A stretch of 64,000 nucleotides of DNA from NCBI GenBank assembly GCA_017517815.1, contig JAFWYA010000006.1, forward strand, positions 1 through 64,000, in the 5' to 3' direction. This DNA comes from Clostridia bacterium (GTDB lineage: Bacteria; Bacillota_A; Clostridia; Christensenellales; Aristaeellaceae). The notes under the pieces were generated by a model, which was given only the letters and a program-made list of their open reading frames with translations, searched no databases and was not told the DNA's origin. Positions 52,786 to 61,235 of the stretch are shown here, piece after piece; the first letter of the stretch is position 1; every line of letters begins with the position of its first letter. A program made the translations under genes and the position numbers.

Positions 52786-53515
52786 GGGTGGTCACCTCCA
52801 TCTTATCAGTCAGCACGCGGCAGGCCGCGTCATCCACGCTGCTGAGCAGCTCCGGCAGGATCTCCTGACGCGTACCGTACTGTTCCAGTCGGCCGTCGCG
52901 GATATAGGCGATCTTGTCGGCGATATTGAGGATGCGCTCCTGATGGCTGATGATGAGAATGCTGCCGTCGGTCTTGCGGCGCATTTCCTCAAACACGTGG
53001 ATCAGGCTCTGGAAGCTCCACAGGTCGATGCCAGCCTCGGGCTCGTCAAAAATGTTGAGCTTGGTGCCGCGCGCCAGCGTCATGGCGATCTCAATGCGCT
53101 TCATCTCGCCGCCGGACAGGCTGTCGTTCAGCTCGCGGTCCAGATAGTCGCGGGCGCACAGGCCCACTTCGCTGAGGTACTTGCAGGCGTCGGCCATGGC
53201 GTGTTCCTTGCCGGTGGCCAGCATCAGCAGGTCCCGCACGCGCAGGCCCTTGAAACGCACCGGCTGCTGAAACGCATAGCTGATGCCGTGACGCGCGCGT
53301 TCGGTGATGGACAGGCCCGTGATATCCTCGCCGTCCAGAATGATCTGACCGGAGGTAGGGGTGACGATACCAGCGATCACCTTGGCAAGGGTCGACTTGC
53401 CGCCGCCATTGGGGCCGGTGATGGCGACCACATGATCATCGATGGTCAGGTTGATGTCCTGCAGGATCTCCCTGCCGCCATCGACTTCAAAATGAATATG
53501 CTTCAGTTCAAGCAT
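52778..53515 (-). CDS. SufC-like ABC ATPase of the Fe-S scaffold (SMS type)
   Basis: Soluble ABC ATPase of 245 residues that powers the SufB-like scaffold. Walker A GPNGGGKSTLAKVIAG (about 34-49), SufC-type signature LSGGEMKRIEIAMTL, Walker B KLNIFDEPEAGIDLWSF and H-loop IISHQERILNIADK are clear. The start MLELKHIHF follows AAGGAG; the longer ORF start is not supported. First gene of the pair, from the promoter at 53633-53662. Confidence 0.92.
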   Translation of the reverse strand: MLELKHIHFEVDGGREILQDINLTIDDHVVAITGPNGGGKSTLAKVIAGIVTPTSGQIILDGEDITGLSITERARHGISYAFQQPVRFKGLRVRDLLMLATGKEHAMADACKYLSEVGLCARDYLDRELNDSLSGGEMKRIEIAMTLARGTKLNIFDEPEAGIDLWSFQSLIHVFEEMRRKTDGSILIISHQERILNIADKIAYIRDGRLEQYGTRQEILPELLSSVDDAACRVLTDKMEVTTRA

Positions 53516-53632
53516 CGGGTACACTCCTTTATGGTGCGAACCGGCGCACGCCGGCGGCATATCGGCCAATGCGGGAAAGGGGTTATGCGCGGATGCGCAG
53601 CTGACTTTCCTCAACAAAAAAGCACATTGTCT

Positions 53633-53662
53633 ATCATATCATCATAGGCGAATTTAATTCAA
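53633..53662 (-). promoter_or_regulatory. Promoter of the SufC/SufB-like operon
   Basis: Minus-strand TTGAAT, 18 bp, TATGAT, about 120 bp before the ATPase gene. Confidence 0.5.
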
Positions 53663-53772
53663 GCCCTAAAGAGGGATTATTTATAAATGGGATGATGGCG
53701 GCGGACAAGTTTGCGGTTTCCCCATGCTTAGTTTCGACATGCTTGAAAGCAGCCAATCCTGCAAGCACCTTG

Positions 53773-53809
53773 TGTAAGGGGAGCTGTCACCATAGGTGAC
53801 TGAGGGGTT
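53773..53809. repeat. MITE-like palindrome AGGGGAGCTGTCACC...GGTGACTGAGGGGTT
   Basis: Imperfect inverted repeat: GTCACC and GGTGAC around ATA, within GTAAGGGGAGCT and TGAGGGGTTATA. I know this type of sequence as a dispersed intergenic element of gut Clostridia genomes; only one copy is in this window. Confidence 0.5.
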
Positions 53810-54150
53810 ATACCCTGCGGTACAGTACAATCAGCTTCGCTTATGACGGCGGCAGCTGACGCGCCGCCAATGTGACTAGGCTTCTCAGCCTATTGAAAGT
53901 ACTAAGGTACTCTCATACTCCTCTCCGCTCCGCTTGGGCCAGAGGGGACCTGCGGTCAGCGAATGTGGAGGAACAATAAAAGACCCGAAGGGTAGGGGGG
54001 ACCCCGCACCGGTCCCCCGGCCCTTCGGGCCTCACATTGTATCGCTGCATTCGCCCACCGCAGGTGCCCCCCTCTGGACTCCCCGTCTCCGCAACCTCAA
54101 TCGTCGCGGAGGCTACTGCCGTAGCCACCGCTCGTTTCGGTTGGTACGGT

Positions 54151-54181
54151 GAATGTATCGAATTTTTAATTCGATACATTC
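54151..54181. repeat. Perfect inverted repeat, 14-bp arms
   Basis: GAATGTATCGAATT, TTT, then the exact complement. No T run fits a terminator, and no gene is close; candidate protein-binding site or end of a decayed element. Confidence 0.6.
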
Positions 54182-54446
54182 ATTTCGCCTTTGGCGAAAC
54201 AGCCTGACTGCTTCGCAGGCAGGCTGCCCTCGTCCTTCGGGTCGCTTTGCCCCTTCGGGGCAAGTGCCCACTGGGCACACGCTTCCCTCCGTCTCCCCCC
54301 TTCCCGCGCTGGGGCAAAGCCCCAGACCCCAGTATGGCGTCTTTTCCTTTGCAACGGGAGAGACTTGTTACTTAGTATCCTTGCCACCACACAAGCGAGC
54401 CGCGACCCCTTCCGGGGAGCGGCGGTCTTAGCAGCAGCCCCAAACA

Positions 54447-54481
54447 CATAAAAAAACCTGCGGCCCATAAAATGGGCCGCA
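54447..54481 (-). terminator. Terminator of the stalked 5'-nucleotidase gene
   Basis: Stem CTGCGGCCCAT/ATGGGCCGCAG (54457-54481) followed on the minus strand by GGTTTTTTTATG. Confidence 0.8.
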
Positions 54482-54533
54482 GTGTGGGGTCCAGGGGCTC
54501 AGCCCCTGGTGGGGTGCAGGGGTGAAGCCCCTG
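54478..54533. repeat. Intergenic palindromic repeats (second copy of the 10639 element)
   Basis: GCAGTGTGGGGTCCAGGGG, TCAG-type loop, CCCCTGG, followed by a related palindrome CAGGGGTGAAGCCCCTG (54515-54533). The first shares its 19-bp core with the complement of 10639-10670. Confidence 0.65.
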
Positions 54534-54534
54534 G

Positions 54535-56664
54535 TTACTTGATGATGATGCGGCCGGCGGGGGCAGCGTACTCAGCGCCGATCACGCCGTTCAGCACGGT
54601 CTGGGTGTAGCTGATCAGAGCATCCTCCAGAGCCACTTCGGTGTTGTAGCCGGTCTGGGTGTAGGGATACTTGAAAGCATAGTAGGTGTCGCCGCCGGCG
54701 GCAGTGAAGTCGTTGGTGGCGATGGTGTACACAGCATCAGCAGCCCAGGGCTGGCCGCCCACGGTAGCGATGGTCACGCGGGCGCCGGGGTTGGCGGGAG
54801 CGTAGTAGGTGGAGTCGGGGTACTGCTCGCCGTTCTCATAGGCCACAGTGGTGTCGAGGGTGAACTCGATGCCGGCGACCTGCGGGAAAGCGCCCACGGC
54901 GTCAGGAGTGCAGAAGGTAGCAGCTTCGAGGGCTTCCAGCAGCTCAGCGCCGGTCACTTCAACGGTGGCCACCTGATTGCCGAAGGGGAACACGGTCTTC
55001 ATCATGAGCATGTTCACGTCGCCGGCTTCGATGGAGGCGCGGATGCCGCCGCCGTTGGTCAGAGCAGCGTCGACCTTGTCGTCGCCCACGGCCTGCTTGG
55101 CAGCCCACAGGATGGCGTCAGCGGCGAAGTCGCCCAGGTTGGTCTCGGTGCTGCGCACGATGGCCTTGGTGCCTTCCAGCAGCACTTCGGTCTTGGCGAA
55201 GGGAGTGGACCACATGGCGTTGATCTCGTCGTTGAGGGTGTTGACGAGCTTGGCAACTTCGATGTCTTCGGTCAGGCCGCCGGCCAGAGCCAGTTCAGCC
55301 TCGGCGTTTTCTTCAACGGTGTACAGACCGGCGTTCATGCCGTAGCTCACGCCCTCTTCAGCCTCGGTCTTTTCGATGACCACATAGCCGATGGAGCCGC
55401 TGTGGCTGCCGGTGGAGGTCAGCAGGGTTTCGCCGACCAGCTCGCCGCCGTCGATGGTGGAGTGGCTGTGGCCGTCGATGAACAGGTCGATGCCGGTCAC
55501 ATTGGCCAGCACGTCGATGGAGCGGTTGGTGGTGCTTTCTTCGTCGATGCCCAGATGGCCCACAGCCACGATCACGTCGCAGCCGGCAGCGGTCAGTTCT
55601 TCCACCTGCTTGGCAGCGTCGGCATAGAGAGCCTCAGCCTGGGAGAAGGTGATGCCCTTGACCTTGTCGGGGTGAGCCTTGGTCATGGTTTCGGGAGTGG
55701 CCAGGCCGAACACGCCGACCTTGCCGATAGCGGTTTCGAAAACCTTGTTGCCGTCGAACACCATGGTGCCGTCGGCAGTGCGGGTGAGGTTGGCGCAGAC
55801 CACGGCGAACTCGGCGCCTTCGAGGTTCTGCAGCAGGTTGTCAAAGCCCCAGTCAAACTCGTGGTTGCCAACGGTGGTCAGGTCGTAGCCAGCAGCGTTG
55901 AGCATGACGACGGCGTTCTTGCCGTAGGTGGAGTTGACGATGGGAGTGCCCTGAGAGAAGTCGCCGGCGTCGATGAGCAGCACGTCAGCGCCCTGGGCCT
56001 CCAGGTTCTTCTTCATCTGAGCGATGCGGGCATAGCCAAAGGCGTCTTCGCTGGCCAGGGCATTGCCGTGCACGTCGTTGGTGTGCAGAATGATCAGCTT
56101 GCCGGCGAGCGCATCGCTGGCAGCGGGGGCGGAAGCAACGATGGCAGCGGCCAGATCGGCTTCAGCAGCAGCGGCCTTGGCTTCGGCTTCGGCCTTGGCC
56201 TCTTCAGCGGCAGCCACAGCGGCTTCCAGCTCGGCAACCTTGGCTTCTACGGCAGCCTTGGCTTCCTCAGCGGCAGCCACGGCGGCGGTCAGCTCAGCAA
56301 CCTGAGCCTCAGAAGCGGTCTTGGCTTCGGCGGCAGCGGCTTCGCTGTCGGCCAGCTTGGCGTCCACGTCAGCCTTGGCGGCAGCGGCGGTCTCCAGCTC
56401 GGCAGCCTTGGCTTCCAGATCGGTCTGAGCGGTAGCCAGCTCAGCGGTCTTGGCTTCCAGGTCAGCATTGGCGGTGTCTACCTGGCCCTGCAGGTCGGTC
56501 AGCGCGGTGTTCATTTCGTCCAGAACGGCAGCCAGCTGCTCATTGGCGCTGACGGCGGCGTTCTTGCCGTTGTTGGCGACCAGCGCAAGGATCAGAGCGA
56601 TGACCAGCGCGATGGCCAGAATAACAACCGGCAGTTTCTTGGTGGCGTTTCTCTTATCAGCCAT
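54535..56664 (-). CDS. Membrane-anchored 5'-nucleotidase/UDP-sugar hydrolase with coiled-coil stalk
   Basis: Surface metallophosphoesterase of 709 residues. An N-terminal signal anchor (LPVVILAIALVIALILALVA) is followed by an Ala/Glu/Lys-rich coiled coil (about 40-180, repeats of KAAVEAKVAELEAA type), then the calcineurin-like domain with ILHTNDVHGN (about 191), DAGDFSQGTP, TVGNHEFDWG and DGHSHSTIDGG, and the C-terminal nucleotide-binding domain with ALTNGGGIRASIEAGDV. It hydrolyses extracellular nucleotides or UDP-sugars. Single gene with its own promoter and terminator. Confidence 0.92.
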   Translation of the reverse strand: MADKRNATKKLPVVILAIALVIALILALVANNGKNAAVSANEQLAAVLDEMNTALTDLQGQVDTANADLEAKTAELATAQTDLEAKAAELETAAAAKADVDAKLADSEAAAAEAKTASEAQVAELTAAVAAAEEAKAAVEAKVAELEAAVAAAEEAKAEAEAKAAAAEADLAAAIVASAPAASDALAGKLIILHTNDVHGNALASEDAFGYARIAQMKKNLEAQGADVLLIDAGDFSQGTPIVNSTYGKNAVVMLNAAGYDLTTVGNHEFDWGFDNLLQNLEGAEFAVVCANLTRTADGTMVFDGNKVFETAIGKVGVFGLATPETMTKAHPDKVKGITFSQAEALYADAAKQVEELTAAGCDVIVAVGHLGIDEESTTNRSIDVLANVTGIDLFIDGHSHSTIDGGELVGETLLTSTGSHSGSIGYVVIEKTEAEEGVSYGMNAGLYTVEENAEAELALAGGLTEDIEVAKLVNTLNDEINAMWSTPFAKTEVLLEGTKAIVRSTETNLGDFAADAILWAAKQAVGDDKVDAALTNGGGIRASIEAGDVNMLMMKTVFPFGNQVATVEVTGAELLEALEAATFCTPDAVGAFPQVAGIEFTLDTTVAYENGEQYPDSTYYAPANPGARVTIATVGGQPWAADAVYTIATNDFTAAGGDTYYAFKYPYTQTGYNTEVALEDALISYTQTVLNGVIGAEYAAPAGRIIIK

Positions 56665-56710
56665 GGGAAAAACCTCCTTCAGTAAATGGGAACAATCGGG
56701 TTTGGAAGAT

Positions 56711-56719
56711 ATTATAACA
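56711..56719 (-). promoter_or_regulatory. Extended -10 promoter of the 5'-nucleotidase gene
   Basis: Minus-strand TGTTATAAT; no clear -35 hexamer. Confidence 0.5.
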
Positions 56720-56763
56720 TAGCTTTGCAGAAAATGGAATGCCGTTTGCCAAAAAGGCCCTCT

Positions 56764-57753
56764 TCATTTTCTGCGCAGTTCAAAGCGCCGTGAGCGGGTC
56801 ATTGGCACGGGTTCGTGGCAGTACATCTGCCGGGGCAGACCCACCTGCTGCGGCGAAAGGCCCACATATTCCGATGTTACGCCCTCCATTGCCAGTTCCT
56901 CGTCCGTGATGGTGATCACAGCGTACAGCGCATCACGGTAGGGCGCGGTACAGCCGATGTGCGGATAGTCCTGCGAGATCTGCTGACTGAAGCGCGTGGT
57001 GCGCCAGGTTTCGCCCATCCACAGGTTGGAGGCGCTGTTGATGCTGATGAACGGCACGCCGCAGCGCATGGTCACGCCGTCGGCATGGTTGTGCCCGTTG
57101 AACGCGGCGATCACGCGCCTGCCGTTTTCATTGGCGCGGCGCACGATATCCCACACGCGGTCGCGGTTTTGCACGCACAGCTGATCGTCGCCCAGCGCCG
57201 CATGCGACAGCAGCACGCAGGGCTCTTTGGAGGCAAAAAGGGTCTTTTCCAGCCATTCAAGCTGTTCATCGGGAATGAAGTGCAGCTGCTGCCACGGGCT
57301 ATGGCGGTAGTTGCAGTAGGCAAAGTCCTCGTCGCCGTCTTCCGTGCGGATGAACTGACTGTCCAGCGCGATAAAGCGCACGCCGCCCTCGGTGAACGTA
57401 TAATGAGGCGCAGGCATGTTCCAGTAACGGCAGGCGGTGGACTTGTCGCAGGCGTCCATATCGTGGTTGCCCAGCACGCCGTACACCTTCAGGCCGCTGT
57501 CATTGAGCATCTGCCGGATGGCGGCCTTTTCCCCGTCGCGCTCGCACAGAAACCATGCCTCTCCCCGGCGTTCAAAGTCCTGCGGCGCGTGACGGCGCAC
57601 ATAATCGGCCTCAGGGTACATCACATCGCCCAGATGGATGATGTAATCCACTTTCTTTTCTTTGGCGGCCGCGAGGATCTGTTCCATGCGCTTAACGCTG
57701 TCGTGCATGATATCCACATGCAGGTCGGCAAAAACCAGAAATTTTGTTTTCAT
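56764..57753 (-). CDS. Calcineurin-like metallophosphoesterase
   Basis: Cytosolic phosphoesterase of 329 residues. Metal-binding motifs in order: FADLHVDIMHD at the N-terminus, IHLGDVMYPEAD (about 36-47), VLGNHDMDACDK (about 93-104), LLSHAALGDD and FNGHNHADGVTM. The substrate is unknown; similar proteins act on nucleotides or phospholipids. The start MKTKFLVFADLH follows AAGGAG; a longer ORF start overlaps the glnS promoter region. A minus-strand TGGTACAAT (57785-57793) may be its promoter. Confidence 0.87.
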   Translation of the reverse strand: MKTKFLVFADLHVDIMHDSVKRMEQILAAAKEKKVDYIIHLGDVMYPEADYVRRHAPQDFERRGEAWFLCERDGEKAAIRQMLNDSGLKVYGVLGNHDMDACDKSTACRYWNMPAPHYTFTEGGVRFIALDSQFIRTEDGDEDFAYCNYRHSPWQQLHFIPDEQLEWLEKTLFASKEPCVLLSHAALGDDQLCVQNRDRVWDIVRRANENGRRVIAAFNGHNHADGVTMRCGVPFISINSASNLWMGETWRTTRFSQQISQDYPHIGCTAPYRDALYAVITITDEELAMEGVTSEYVGLSPQQVGLPRQMYCHEPVPMTRSRRFELRRK

Positions 57754-57784
57754 GCTGGTGCGCTCCTTTGGTGAGTCTGTTTGC

Positions 57785-57793
57785 ATTGTACCA
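57785..57793 (-). promoter_or_regulatory. Extended -10 promoter of the phosphoesterase gene
   Basis: Minus-strand TGGTACAAT, 32 bp before the start codon; no clear -35 hexamer. Confidence 0.4.
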
Positions 57794-57832
57794 CACCTTC
57801 TGCCGGCCGGGCTATCTTTTCGTTGTTTTTCC

Positions 57833-57862
57833 TTGACCAAAATGCGCTTTTCGTTCTATAAT
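57833..57862 (+). promoter_or_regulatory. Promoter of glnS
   Basis: TTGACC, 18 bp, TATAAT, about 60 bp before the start; too short a leader for a T-box. Confidence 0.75.
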
Positions 57863-57924
57863 AAGCGTTACGACAGCTTTAACGGCTGAACGTGGATGTT
57901 ATAGAAAGGAAGGCGCATTTATTT

Positions 57925-59679
57925 ATGGAAACTGCCGTAACCAAAAGCAACTTTATCTGGGACGCCGTGGAAGAAGATTTACGGAGCGGGCGCTATCAAA
58001 GCGTTCATACGCGCTTTCCGCCTGAACCCAACGGATATATGCACATCGGCCACTGCAAGGCGCTGATCATGGACTTCCTCACCGCCGAAAAGTATGGCGG
58101 TCAGTGCAACCTGCGCTTTGACGATACCAACCCCGCCAAGGAAGATACCGAGTATGTCGAGGCCATCAAGCACGACATCAACTGGCTGGGCTTCCACTGG
58201 ACCGGCGGACTGTACTACGCCAGCGACTACTACGACAAGTGCTACGAGATCGCCGAGGACTGGATCCAGCGCGGCCTGGCCTATGTGGACGAACTGAGCA
58301 AGGAAGAGATGCGCGAGTACCGCGGCACCCTCACCAAGCCCGGCAAGAACAGCCCCTGGCGCGACCGTCCTGCCGAGGAAAGCCTGGACCTGTTCCGCCG
58401 CATGCGTGCTGGCGAATTTGAAGAGGGCAAGTACACCCTGCGCGCCAAGATCGACATGGCCAGCCCCAACATCGTCATGCGCGACCCTGCCATGTACCGC
58501 ATCCTGTACAAGGAGCACTGGCGCACCGGCAAAAAGTGGTGCATCTACCCCATGTACGACTTTGCCCACCCCATCGGCGACGCGCTGGAAGGCATCAGCC
58601 ACAGCCTGTGCTCGCTGGAGTATGAAATTCACCGTCCCTTGTACGACTGGGTGGTGGAAAAGAGCGCGCACATGCTGCCCGCCCGTCCCCGCCAGATCGA
58701 GTTTGCCCGCCTGAACATGACCCAGACCGTGATGAGCAAGCGTAAGCTGCGCGCGCTGGTCGAGGGCGGTTATGTGCGCGGCTGGGACGATCCCCGCATG
58801 CCCACCCTCAGCGCTCTGCGCCGCCGCGGCTACACCGCCGCCGCCATCCGCGACTTCGTCAGCCGCATTGGTCTGAGCAAGGCCGACTCCACCGTCGACA
58901 CCGCCCTGCTGGAAGCCTGCGTGCGTGACGACCTGGGCAAGGTATCCGCCCGCGCGATGGCCGTGCTCAAGCCCATCAAGGTGGTGCTGACCAACTGGCC
59001 CGAGGGCGAAACCAAGACCCTCGTCATGGAAAACCATCCCGACAACCCCGAGATGGGCACCCACGAGGTCACCTTTGGCCGCGAGCTCTACATCGACGCC
59101 GACGACTTCATGGAGGTTCCCGCCAAGAAGTTCCAGCGCATGTATCCCGGCTTTGAGGTTCGTCTCAAGGGCGCGTACATCGTCAAGTGTGAAGGCTGCG
59201 CCAAGGACGACGAAGGCAACATCACCGAGGTGTACTGCACCGTCGACTTCGACTCCGCCTCCGGCACCCCCGGCGCCGACCGCAAGATCAAGGGCAAGGT
59301 GCTGCACTGGGTAAGCGCCATCGACGCCGTGCCCTTCGAAGCCCGCCTGTACGAGCCGCTGCTGGCTGACAACGGCGAGGAAGCTGCCGAAGAAGCCGAG
59401 CCCGTTGTGGAAGAGATTGTCGACGTTGAAGAGACCGAAGAGGCTGAGGACGCGCTGACCCGCAAGGATTACGACTTCCTCAAGCAGCTCAATCCCAACA
59501 GCCTGACCATTCTCAACGGCTTTGTGGAGCCCTGCGTGCTGGACAGCGCCGCCGGCACCACCTACCAGTTCCTGCGCACCGGCTATTTCTGCAAGGACCC
59601 CGATTCCACCGCCGAAAAGCCCGTGTTCAACCGCACGGTAGGCCTGCGCGACACCTTCGCCAAGCAGGTAAAAGCGTAA
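57925..59679 (+). CDS. glnS: Glutaminyl-tRNA synthetase
   Basis: Class I synthetase of 584 residues charging tRNA-Gln directly. FPPEPNGYMHIGHCKALIMD is the HIGH region in its GlnRS form, DDTNPAKEDTEYVEAIK follows, and VMSKRKLRALVEGGYVRGWDDPR is the KMSKS region. The C-terminal anticodon-binding barrels are present (EVTFGRELYIDADDFMEV). Between the two barrels is an insert of about 35 mostly Glu/Ala/Val residues (about 455-490). Many Bacillota use GatCAB instead, so GlnRS suggests past transfer. Start METAVTKSN taken on the GAAAGGAAGG site. Confidence 0.94.
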   Translation: METAVTKSNFIWDAVEEDLRSGRYQSVHTRFPPEPNGYMHIGHCKALIMDFLTAEKYGGQCNLRFDDTNPAKEDTEYVEAIKHDINWLGFHWTGGLYYASDYYDKCYEIAEDWIQRGLAYVDELSKEEMREYRGTLTKPGKNSPWRDRPAEESLDLFRRMRAGEFEEGKYTLRAKIDMASPNIVMRDPAMYRILYKEHWRTGKKWCIYPMYDFAHPIGDALEGISHSLCSLEYEIHRPLYDWVVEKSAHMLPARPRQIEFARLNMTQTVMSKRKLRALVEGGYVRGWDDPRMPTLSALRRRGYTAAAIRDFVSRIGLSKADSTVDTALLEACVRDDLGKVSARAMAVLKPIKVVLTNWPEGETKTLVMENHPDNPEMGTHEVTFGRELYIDADDFMEVPAKKFQRMYPGFEVRLKGAYIVKCEGCAKDDEGNITEVYCTVDFDSASGTPGADRKIKGKVLHWVSAIDAVPFEARLYEPLLADNGEEAAEEAEPVVEEIVDVEETEEAEDALTRKDYDFLKQLNPNSLTILNGFVEPCVLDSAAGTTYQFLRTGYFCKDPDSTAEKPVFNRTVGLRDTFAKQVKA

Positions 59680-59688
59680 TTTGTTGAA

Positions 59689-59725
59689 AGCCGGACTGGC
59701 TTGCCAGTCCGGCTCAGACTTTTAT
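59689..59725 (+). terminator. Terminator of glnS
   Basis: Perfect 11-bp stem AGCCGGACTGG/CCAGTCCGGCT, loop CTTG, then CAGACTTTTATAG. Confidence 0.6.
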
Positions 59726-59734
59726 AGACCCGGG

Positions 59735-59911
59735 TGGTGTCGGAGGGCCGCAGCCCTCCGACTCTGGTTCCGAAACCAGCGACATGTGCGGTGGTTTCGG
59801 AAGCCTTGCTTAGCAAGGCTTTCCTTACGCCGATCGCCGCCCGGCGAGCCGCAGGCGAGTAGGCGAGCGGTGCAAAACCGATGAAAAAATCGCCAAAGGC
59901 GAGTTTTTTAT
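59735..59911. repeat. Row of short palindromes downstream of glnS
   Basis: Consecutive hairpins: GTCGGAGGGC/GCCCTCCGAC, AAGCCTTGC/GCAAGGCTT, CGCCCGGCGAGCCGCAGGCGAG-type inverted parts and ATCGCC/GGCGAG with A and T runs (59884-59911, terminator-like). No gene. Confidence 0.5.
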
Positions 59912-59934
59912 CGGCCTTTTTACAGGAGGACTGT

Positions 59935-61182
59935 ATGTTTCAAAAGAAGTGGCTGACGCGCTACGCGGCGCTGTATCTGGCCGTGGCCATCGCAGGCGCG
60001 CTGTTTTTGTACCTGACCGGGCTTCTGCCGCAGGAACGGGTGCGCGCCAACCTGTGCACATCCGCTTTGCAATTTGAGCAGGAGGGCCAGTTCCCCTATC
60101 TGTTCAACAGCCGCAGCGACGCTTACCGGGTGGACGCCTACAGCGAGTCGCTCATTCTGAACCACGCTTATTTCATGGACACGCGCACCTCGCCCGTATC
60201 CATCGTGCAAAACCCCAGCTACCGCGACGGCTGGCACCCGGTGGATTCCCTTTTGAAGCTGGCGCAGGACGAGACCCTCGCCGCCAACAGCGAGCGCAGC
60301 CATTACTGGCTGGGCTTCCGCGCGGTGGTAAGGCCCCTGCTTGCGCTGATGCCGTATCAGGACATCCGCGGCGTGGTGAGCGCGGCGTTCTTTGCCCTCT
60401 TCCTGTGTGCGGCATTCCTGCTGTATCAGCAGTCCGACATCCGCACAGCCGCGTGCCTTGCACTGACGGTCATCGTGATGAACCCGATCATTGTCAGCGC
60501 GTCGCTGCAGTACAGCTGCTGCTTCTTTCTGGCGTTTGCAGGCGTCATTGCCGTGTGCAGTCTGCACCGCAGACCTGTCGCCCTGTACGCCGTGTTCCTG
60601 CTGCTGGGCCAGCTGACGCAGTACTTTGACTTCTACACCGCACCCGTCATCACATGGGGGCTGCCGTTTGCAGCTGTGCTGAGCATCCAAAAGCCCACAT
60701 TCCGCAAAGGCATGGCGCAGCTGGGACTGACGCTGGGCCTGTGGGCTGCTGCCTATGCTGGCATGTGGTTTTTGAAGATGATCCTCACCACGCTGTTCAC
60801 CGAGGAGAACGGCTTTGCCATCTTCAGCCATTTCCTGTATTACACCGGCGTGACCGAAGCCGCCGCAGGTCAGGTGCGCTACTCATTGTGGGGCGCTTTG
60901 AGCCTGTGCCTGGCCAATGTGTTCACCCCGGCCAACATCCTGCTGCTGGGCGTGTGCCTGATCAGCCTGATCGTTTACTGGCTTGCGCACCGCCGCGAGC
61001 TTGTCCCCGGCGGCAGGGCCGTATGGTGCTATGCCATCGTGGCGGCGCTGCCGGTCATCTGGCTGCTGTGCGCCAGTCAGGCCAGCGGACGGCACAGCTA
61101 CTTCCAGTACCGCACGCTGACAGCGTCGGTGTTTGCAGGGCTGATGTTTGTGACGCAGCTTTTCGAACGTAAAAAAGCATAA
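59935..61182 (+). CDS. Polytopic membrane protein of unknown function
   Basis: Protein of 415 residues with about ten hydrophobic helices. A first helix (YAALYLAVAIAGALFLYLTG) is followed by a large outside loop (about 30-135, with HAYFMDTRTSPVSIVQNPSY and HYWLGFRAVVRPLLAL) and then the remaining helices. This layout is reminiscent of GT-C glycosyltransferases, but no catalytic motif is recognised. AGGAGG precedes the ATG; the longer ORF start overlaps a terminator-like hairpin. Stands alone between glnS and a bidirectional terminator. Confidence 0.8.
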   Translation: MFQKKWLTRYAALYLAVAIAGALFLYLTGLLPQERVRANLCTSALQFEQEGQFPYLFNSRSDAYRVDAYSESLILNHAYFMDTRTSPVSIVQNPSYRDGWHPVDSLLKLAQDETLAANSERSHYWLGFRAVVRPLLALMPYQDIRGVVSAAFFALFLCAAFLLYQQSDIRTAACLALTVIVMNPIIVSASLQYSCCFFLAFAGVIAVCSLHRRPVALYAVFLLLGQLTQYFDFYTAPVITWGLPFAAVLSIQKPTFRKGMAQLGLTLGLWAAAYAGMWFLKMILTTLFTEENGFAIFSHFLYYTGVTEAAAGQVRYSLWGALSLCLANVFTPANILLLGVCLISLIVYWLAHRRELVPGGRAVWCYAIVAALPVIWLLCASQASGRHSYFQYRTLTASVFAGLMFVTQLFERKKA

Positions 61183-61184
61183 GC

Positions 61185-61218
61185 AAATCCCGGCAGCAGA
61201 AACGCTGCCGGGATTTCT
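61185..61218. terminator. Bidirectional terminator
   Basis: Perfect 13-bp stem AAATCCCGGCAGC/GCTGCCGGGATTT between convergent genes. Confidence 0.75.
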
Positions 61219-61235
61219 GATTGCAAGTCTGCCGG

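Larger units (their letters stand above)
53663..54456. other. Hairpin-rich non-coding stretch of about 0.8 kb
   Basis: No ORF here has codon use, a binding site or a family match. The DNA is a string of short palindromes: 53773-53809 (AGGGGAGCTGTCACC and related), 53970-54030 (nested GACCCGAAGGG / CCCTTCGGGCC), 54151-54181 (perfect 14-bp arms), 54184-54203 (TTTCGCCTTTGGCGAAA), 54206-54226, 54248-54265 and 54310-54340. It looks like several degenerate MITE or REP-type elements inserted next to each other. Confidence 0.6.

Noticed and set aside
53640..54534. Small protein genes in the hairpin-rich gap
   Set aside because: The ORFs overlap palindromes on both strands, lack binding sites and have no recognisable protein pattern.
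57863..57924. T-box riboswitch before glnS
   Set aside because: The leader is only about 60 nt and has no T-box sequence.
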